Below, one piece after another: positions 57,601-64,000 of a stretch of 64,000 nt of DNA. Both the position numbers and the translations under genes were made by a program. Each line of letters begins with the position of its first letter. Positions within the stretch are counted from its first letter, which is position 1. Below the pieces are notes generated by a model. The model was given only the letters and a program-made list of their open reading frames with translations, searched no databases and was not told where the DNA came from. Location: contig JAJEKV010000028.1 in assembly GCA_021234155.1 (NCBI GenBank), positions 13,842,134-13,906,133 on the forward strand, in the 5' to 3' direction. Source of the DNA: Isoetes taiwanensis. Taxonomy: Eukaryota > Streptophyta > Lycopodiopsida > Isoetales > Isoetaceae.

Positions 57601-59500
57601 ACATGGAGGTGTAAGTTAGAATATACAGACTTCAACATCGATACAAGTCCGGGTTGTATCAAATGTAGGTATTGTAGGAAGGCTCACAAAATAGAAGGCA
57701 AGTGCTTTGATGACTCCAGGTAATCTACGATTCATAATAATAAGGCTCGGGCCGACTTAGGCCCCCACTATGGCTTAAATAAGGATGCTAAGTCATTTGG
57801 AATGCCACAACAAATGCATAATGACATGACAGAAATGTAACCACTAACATTTCTAGAATGTAGGACAATATTGAATCATAACCCCAAATGATAGGTGGGT
57901 TAACAACATAGGGAGCATATGATAGCGCTTATAAGCCACAAGACGCTTAACTAATACGTAAAGGAGTAAAATGGATTGGTGACTTATCAATAAAGGTCAC
58001 AGCCAAAGAGTGAATTGTGTATGCCGTGCAGCTTAAGGGCCGTGATACCCAAAAATCGCCATAGTCGAGAAAACATATTGAAGAAGAGAAGGAATGAAGG
58101 ACCCTTATTAATGATATTTAGCAACCCGGATAGGAAGGTTATTACTAACATGAAGGGTGGTCTTTGTTAACATGCAAAGATAGACTTTGCGGCTTGAAAG
58201 GCGCAAAGCTGAGCTGAAAACTCTTTAAAGATTTGGTGCATGTCTTAGGGAAGAAGACTTCCATGTCCTAGGACGACATGGTGTTTGGAGTTCACCAAGA
58301 ACCTTTTAATAGATGGATAGATAGATAGATAGTTCTTTTTACGCCATGCCGATTGGCAAACCATATGACATATGAGGGGCCCCCTGAGACTTGAACACAA
58401 GAACTCTTAATAGGGGAGGCCTATCTTGAGAGGTCTTTGGGTGGTAACGCCCTTTGGGATATTCACATAATCCCTTGGAATATATAAGTTCATTTTATGG
58501 AACTTAAGGACGCTTAGGCACTAAAATAATGGTTGGAAATACTTTGCCCCCAACCATATCTAGATACCCTAGAAGGAGGTAATTAGTCAACAATGGTTGG
58601 ATGCCATTGGAACGCATGAGAACAACTCCAAAAGAGGGTAGGCTACTTGTCAACTGACAAAGGCATGCTGATAAATAATCACGCCATATAGGTGGTTAAA
58701 GTTTTGGACAAAACAATACTAAAGTTTGTACCCGGATTAATTAGAATAAAGTGATGACATTGTTGTGGGGGTTCTAACACAAGCACTCACTACGTGTCAT
58801 AGAGTATGTATCGCGATCTAGGAAGTGGTCCATAAAAAGAACAAGACCATTGAGAAGAAGTATTGAAGGGTGGCAGGATCAAAGAAATCCAAACCCATGG
58901 TCTAGAAGGGTGTTGCATGGCAGTCCCCTAGTTGGTTGGGTGAAAAGAGATCCTTTCTAGGAAATGAGACGTAAGGTTTAGACACTAGAGAGAGACAACG
59001 CTAATTATAATTATATCTATAAAATATTACTTAACGCTTAATATATAACGTCAATAAGGTCTAAATATAAAGCATATATGGATGTAGTATAGATTGAATC
59101 ATGGCAAGGCCCGAGGAAATTTTGTTATCAAGGCATCTACCAAAGGGGAAAAAATTATTTAAAGCTATAAGCCGGGAATGTCGATAACCGGACATTATTA
59201 TCGCCAATCAAAGAATATCCAAGGTGATAGTGGATTAGAACTCCAACTTGGGAGTTTCTATCTTACCCCGAGGAATCTCCATCACAACGGAACGATGTTC
59301 GGTATGGTTGCGGAAACATTCCGCAGTGATGATAATAACTTATAAGTTATTCCTAGCTCACTATGGTTGCACAAGTCCGGCGGAGTTGTTGCCACCGCAG
59401 CGTTGGTTTAGGGAAGAGTGATGGTAGACAGGAGTCTTTCTAGAGAAACAGGGATATTATTGGTTAAGTATAATATGAGACTATTATACCTACTAAAAAG
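54600..59500. other. Heavily eroded region, no gene; weak retroelement traces
   Basis: No frame exceeds about 75 residues on either strand. On the plus strand DYKYPAHERE (about 54930-54960) is weakly like the RNase H region of Gypsy elements. GCIKCRYCRKAHKIEGKCFDD (about 57652-57715) is weakly like a gag zinc knuckle whose spacing is slightly off. These hints suggest an old retroelement, but I would not call one. Confidence 0.35.
58300..58380 (-). mobile_element. LINE/SINE 3' tail, (TATC)n, second copy
   Basis: On the minus strand TTTGCCAATCGGCATGGCG and TAAAAAGAAC precede about six TATC/CATC units, the same arrangement as 47800-47870 but more diverged. Confidence 0.4.
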
Positions 59501-59504
59501 AGGC

Positions 59505-59590
59505 TTATCCCGCTGGTAAAGCTGCCATTAGGTGCTGCTACGAGGTCGAGGGTTCAAGACCGTATAGTACCCTTCTATCTAAAAGTTGCT
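59505..59590 (+). repeat. Probable SINE head 1
   Basis: TATCCCGCTGGTAAAGCTG is A-box-like, and GAGGGTTCAAGACC about 40 nt later is a good B box, followed by CCCTTCTATCTAA. No full tRNA fold. Confidence 0.5.
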
Positions 59591-59635
59591 ATGCAGAGAA
59601 ACAGGGTTTCTATATATAAGATACGTATGACATTA

Positions 59636-59725
59636 AAGAGGGCTTGGTGTGGTGGTAAGCACCCAAGATTGGAATTGAGAGGTTGTGGGTTCAAATCTGG
59701 GTCGAGCGGTTGAAAAAATAGGTAT
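59636..59725 (+). repeat. Probable SINE head 2
   Basis: GGCTTGGTGTGGTGGTAAGC, ACCC, then AGAGGTTGTGGGTTCAAATC gives clear A and B boxes with the spacing of Au-like plant SINEs. A-rich sequence follows (AAAAAATA from about 59713). Confidence 0.6.
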
Positions 59726-60182
59726 ATAAAAAAAATATAAAAATTTTTATACGGCGGAAAATACGCATTTTATACGATCGGCGCAAGTCAGTTATACAGC
59801 TTTCTTTTGGAATTCTAGAGCAACCAAACCCGAGATGCGCCGGAGTTACGTTTTGGGCCCCTTACTCGATCGTTTATTGCCGGATGACGATCCCTCTAGG
59901 GTACTTGGACCATGCCCGATGCACCGAGCAAAAAATCGCCTCAATTGAAAGCTGCCTAGAGAAAGTTATGGCCTCCGAAGAAAGGACCGTGATTCTCGCG
60001 AATCAACATAACTTCATCTTTAATATTTGGAATTTTTCTTCTTAACTAGCTCAATCCTCGCGATACTTAGGCCAAAACTCATCCTACTTATGGATTTGGT
60101 ATAAGTTTTCTACGCTAGAGGTCCCCACTATCTAACGGTCTAACGAAGTTAGACATGGCTGCTATGATCCGGGTCTACCAAG

Positions 60183-61771
60183 ATCATGCTCGATACCATC
60201 GCGATGCTCCCCGAATCCATACGATGCTCCCATCATATAAATACGAGAAATTCCTCATGGCTTAATCCATCACCACCTTTTGAAGGCCCTCCATCCGACT
60301 CTAACCACTTGTGATGGCCAAGCGCCCAAAAGAAGGACATAGAGGTGTCATTTGTCCCACGCCTTCTATGGGAATCCTATATAGCTTTAGGCACATACAT
60401 GTTAGCACCTAGCAACAATACTAATAAATAATATACCACCAATGCAAGGGTGGCCCATCATCATCAATATAACTACAAATGTATCACTAACATAACAAAG
60501 GAAATACACTATAACTAAGGGCTCTACCCCTGCTCGACTCCATGGGGGGGACCATGGTCGGGCCTCAAGATAACAAGATGAGGTATAACATGGCGCTATC
60601 GGCATAAGACAATGGCTAGGGTAGTCCACTCCATCCGCCCCTCCCGTGGCGACTTTGCAGATAGGTTGAATCATGCTATGACGCATGCGGTAGCCCTCCT
60701 CCCGAGACGCAATCCCAAGAAATCACCTTCGACTACTCCTGTTACATCTCCCAGTCCATGAGGCAGGTCGAGAGGCGCCTCTCCCCCGAAAGCATGACGG
60801 ATCCCCTCGGGCGCAAGAGAGAACACGTGCCCCCTCCCCGAACCCCCCATCCGCATCTCATTTACTCCCCTAAATCTAAAGGCCGCCTCACCAAAGACGC
60901 TCGAGCCTGTATGCTATATAGGCTCCCACCCTCCCCGCCCAGAGTGTTTCTGACCCATGCCGCCCACACACGCGACCGCTATAAGCCTAGCTATAGAAGT
61001 CCCTGTAGCCTAGCCACGCCAGCTAAGACCCCACCCCTCATTCACCATCATACTTATCCGGTGCAACCACATCATAGCATCCACAAACTGTGTTGGCTCT
61101 TGTGCATAGGCCGATTTATCGGGTTTTAAGGGTTCTATCTAGGAGCATCTCTACTTCTAGATGGCCTTTAGGTCTCTACCCCTTTTACCCATACAACATG
61201 TGAGGAACAAAAGAAAGCTATCCTTACACATCTATCCATCTATAGCTCAATAGAACATAAAATAGAGATTAACCATACATCTATCATCATAAAGGGTTAC
61301 TCCTAGCTACCTTCCCGAGCATACAAGGGTTAGTCCTATGACTATCTAGGAATCCAAGCTATCTACGCATTAACCGATCATAGCTAGGCCCCATTATCGC
61401 CGGGTTCTCCATCCCTCCTACCGAACATGGTGGAACAACAGCCCCTCCTCCACCAACCTCCCCAATTCAATTGGGGCAACCGGGAGTACGAAACCCCAAT
61501 TTGGGTCCCAAGTTAGTAACTCCCTTGCCCAATCGATTTGGGGCGTGGCAGCCCGGGTTGGCTAATATTAACTAATTTGATATTTTAGCCCTTTTTATAT
61601 TAGGTTAAGCCCTAAATTCGAATTAGGGTTTAAGGTTAGATTTCCACTTTAATAATTAATTATTAACATAGCTAACCTTAGCTTATGAATAATTAATGTG
61701 CCATTAATTATTCATAGTGACGTGTCATGTATTTATACTTAAAAAGGCGTATAAATATGTGGAACGTCACA
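60183..61771 (-). repeat. Gypsy LTR, copy 3, probably solo
   Basis: Inverted relative to copy 1 and co-linear with 36166-37772. The right edge ends GTGGAACGTCACA at 61771 exactly as in copy 1, but it is followed by TGTATAATAGATTC, with no polypurine tract or pol tail. The left edge is degraded (ATGCTCGATACCATCGCG instead of TGTGACGCTCC), and the 1.33 kb flanking block is absent. It is more diverged than the other two copies. No target-site duplication is evident. Confidence 0.75.
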
Positions 61772-63120
61772 TGTATAATAGATTCAAGGGAACTTTCATG
61801 AAGACAAGGCAACCCATAATTAACAAGAAAGACCAAGACCATGCACCATGGAATGCATAAAATAGAAGACATGAAGATCTGGACATATTCAACAAGCTAA
61901 TAAAGAGCACTTGAAGCCAAACCAAGAATCAACGTATCAAAGAAACAAAGGAATACTACAACCACGTAACACTATGACAAACAAGGACTAAAACCTAAAC
62001 ATATACCCTACATGCACAACCGATCCAAGCGAACTTCAAAAGTAGAAACAACATAACCTACAGGAACAAGAGGATAGGCACCCCGAAAATAAAAAAAGGA
62101 CCCATTAATGTGACAGAAATCTGGAGCTTAGAATAATGAATCCAAGGAACCGAAAGGGAATTATATGATATAGTTGGAAGATGACACCAAAGGACTAACA
62201 GGCTCAAGTGAACAACTTGATGAACAACTTGATGATCTTTTGGAACGAAGGTCACAAAATGCAAATGGCCAAAGGCCCTCAAAGGCACTAACGAGACACT
62301 AAGAATCTATGACAAAGAGCGAGTAGAGACCCTCATAAGGGCATCCATGAGAATCACTGAGAACATATGAGAGCATATAGTAAAAGAACAAGTAGAGCAA
62401 CAACAAATATCAAGGACTAAAATTCATGAACATATACCCACATACAAAACAGATCCAAGCGAACTTTCAAATGTAGAAATAACATAACTTAGAACAAAAT
62501 GATAGGGACCTTGAGATTCAAGAACAATCTAGAGGACTGGACCAAAGAACCCATTATGGTGAAAAAAAGATGGAGACTGGAACAAAGAATCCCAAGAACT
62601 TAAAGGGTACTATATGACATCGTCGAAAGAAGCAGAGTTAAGAGAACAATTCGCTAAACAACTTGCAAATTTGGTTGACGAGGGTAATCCGGCCACTGAG
62701 ACCAACAAGAATAAAAAAGGCTAAGCAAGGTGGATGAAGCAACTGTGATCAACATAGTAAAACGACATGATGATTGGACAGCGACAGGGGCAAAAAGAAC
62801 TACGATGAGTCAAGAGGCGGACAAAGGAGGGAGTCAAAACAATAGAAGAGCAAAGACGTTTCAAGAGATAAAATGAAACAAATAAAGAGGAAAGGGACAA
62901 AACACAAGATGAAAAGAGAAAGGAATGGGAGATTATAATGAAATGGATAGAATAAAGGATCAGGAATAGAGGAACAGAGCAAACCACAAATGCAAATGTC
63001 TGAAAAGCCCTCGAAGGCATTCACGAGAAACTAAGAATCAATGATAAAAGAGAGAGTATGGGTCCTCATAAGGGCATCCAAAAGAACAATTGAGAATATA
63101 TGAGAAAGAAGCATGCACTT
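61772..63120. repeat. Degenerate long-unit tandem repeat, purine-rich plus strand
   Basis: GATCCAAGCGAACTT(T)CAAA and its flank (AGGACTAAAA...ACATATACCC upstream, AGAAA(C/T)AACATAACYTA downstream) occurs at about 62022 and 62452, a spacing of about 430 bp. CTAAGAATC(T/A)ATGA with GACCCTCATAAGGGCATCCA recurs at about 62300 and 63030. It may be a satellite or the leader of a retroelement. Minus-strand frames are Ser/Phe-rich artefacts. Confidence 0.6.
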
Positions 63121-64000
63121 ATCTACCTATGCATACACCTAGAAACAAAGCTCAAGAATCTTAGAGCAGAAAAGGAAAGCAAAGCAAATGAAATGGATGG
63201 AGAAATGGGATTAAGAAAAGAGGCACTAGAAAACCGCTCCGAAATGGAAAGGCGAGGGAAATAAATTGGGCAATCGAACAAACTACAACTGAAAAGACCA
63301 CGGAAAGGCATGAGCCAGAGGAACAAATTACGATTGGGCAAGTGAATAAACCACCACCAGATTATCATGAGACAAGAATGCTAAGAGCAATCGCATGATG
63401 GAACAACTCGACAACTCCGCAAGCAGCAAAGCAACGTAACAACATACGGAAGCAACTCAAGCACAACCCGAGCTGCAAGAGCTAGTACTCATAAGAGCTC
63501 AACAAGACAAATGGAACTAAAGTGGACAAACGGGATAATGAAGGGAATGAATAAAGGTAGTGGAAAGAAACCAATGAACCAAAAGAATTGAAGGGGCACA
63601 TGACTAGGTGGTCGTCACACTTACAAGGAACCAGCCACATAAAAGAAATACAAAAGAAGATTCGCAACTAAATGTGAATGGAGAAGGTTATATACAAGGC
63701 ATTGGAAATACCTAACTCACCTGACAACTCGTGCTAAAGTCCTTAGGTCAAGTGCCGAAATGTCAACAAAAGGAGACAACCGACATATGTTGATTAAATA
63801 CGGGATATGGTGAGGAACTGACAAAAATGCAATGAAGCAACTAAATGCAAAGCTGACCTGGCTTAAAAAGCAACATACAAAAATAGTTAGTCCCTTGTTG
63901 AACTATGTGGACACCGAAGTTGACAACGATCCCCATCAATGTCGACTACATTGCACCACCCCTAGTAATATGGATAAGTGCACTAAACCCGACAAGACGG
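63120..64000. other. Purine-rich intergenic end of window, no gene
   Basis: The strand bias continues from the repeat region. I see no domain, splice site or RNA gene. Confidence 0.5.

Noticed and set aside
57650-57720. Zinc-knuckle gag of a retroelement
   Set aside because: The Cys/His spacing is off from CX2CX4HX4C and no adjoining gag or protease is readable; kept only as a weak trace.
59636-59725. tRNA gene
   Set aside because: Same reason: internal promoter boxes without a cloverleaf, followed by A-rich SINE-like sequence.

Overview
This window looks like nuclear DNA of a land plant. The evidence is split genes with short GT-AG introns, a CYP72-clan cytochrome P450, a secreted malectin-like protein, a DUF569 fragment, and plant-type Copia, Gypsy, hAT, LINE and SINE debris. 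Gene density is very low and most of the sequence is decayed or tandemly duplicated repeat. This would suit a large, repeat-rich genome such as that of a fern or lycophyte, but the species cannot be fixed from the sequence alone. I found no rRNA, CRISPR array, prokaryotic operon or organelle gene block.

Layout. 1-8.1 kb: AT-rich duplications, two small unassigned ORFs, a tandem repeat with CACGTG motifs, a dispersed repeat with an inverted partner at 28 kb, a DUF569 gene fragment and a short basic ORF broken by a stop. 8.1-11.2 kb: the end of a Gypsy element, its 1.6 kb LTR and 1.3 kb of downstream sequence; the whole 3.1 kb block recurs inverted at 34.8-37.9 kb, and the LTR alone recurs at 60.2-61.8 kb. 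12.2-14.0 kb: a four-exon P450 gene whose last exon has lost its reading frame around the haem loop. 18.8-24.9 kb: a decayed Copia element split inside gag by a 2.2 kb non-autonomous hAT that carries about eleven copies of a short palindrome. 25-34 kb: LTR fragments, a recent 383 bp tandem duplication, SINE heads and a shattered transposon-like ORF. 38.8-42.9 kb: an unrecognised, frameshifted ORF chain on the minus strand with an array of ATGGCGCCAT-type palindromes upstream. 43.8-45.4 kb: a 5'-truncated LINE. 45.9-47.2 kb: the only gene that looks fully intact, a three-exon malectin-like secreted protein. 48.9-52.5 kb: a second palindrome array followed by a plus-strand wreck with a conserved GHTHDDID signature (DUF7869-like). 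53-64 kb: minisatellites, heavily eroded sequence, SINE heads, the third LTR copy and purine-rich degenerate repeats.

How it fits together. Only the malectin-like gene is convincingly functional; it would act at the cell surface or in the apoplast. The P450 appears to be a recent pseudogene. The most unusual structural signal is the pair of related palindrome arrays, each upstream of a divergent decayed ORF chain and together bracketing the malectin-like gene. This may be the remains of a large, uncharacterised mobile element.
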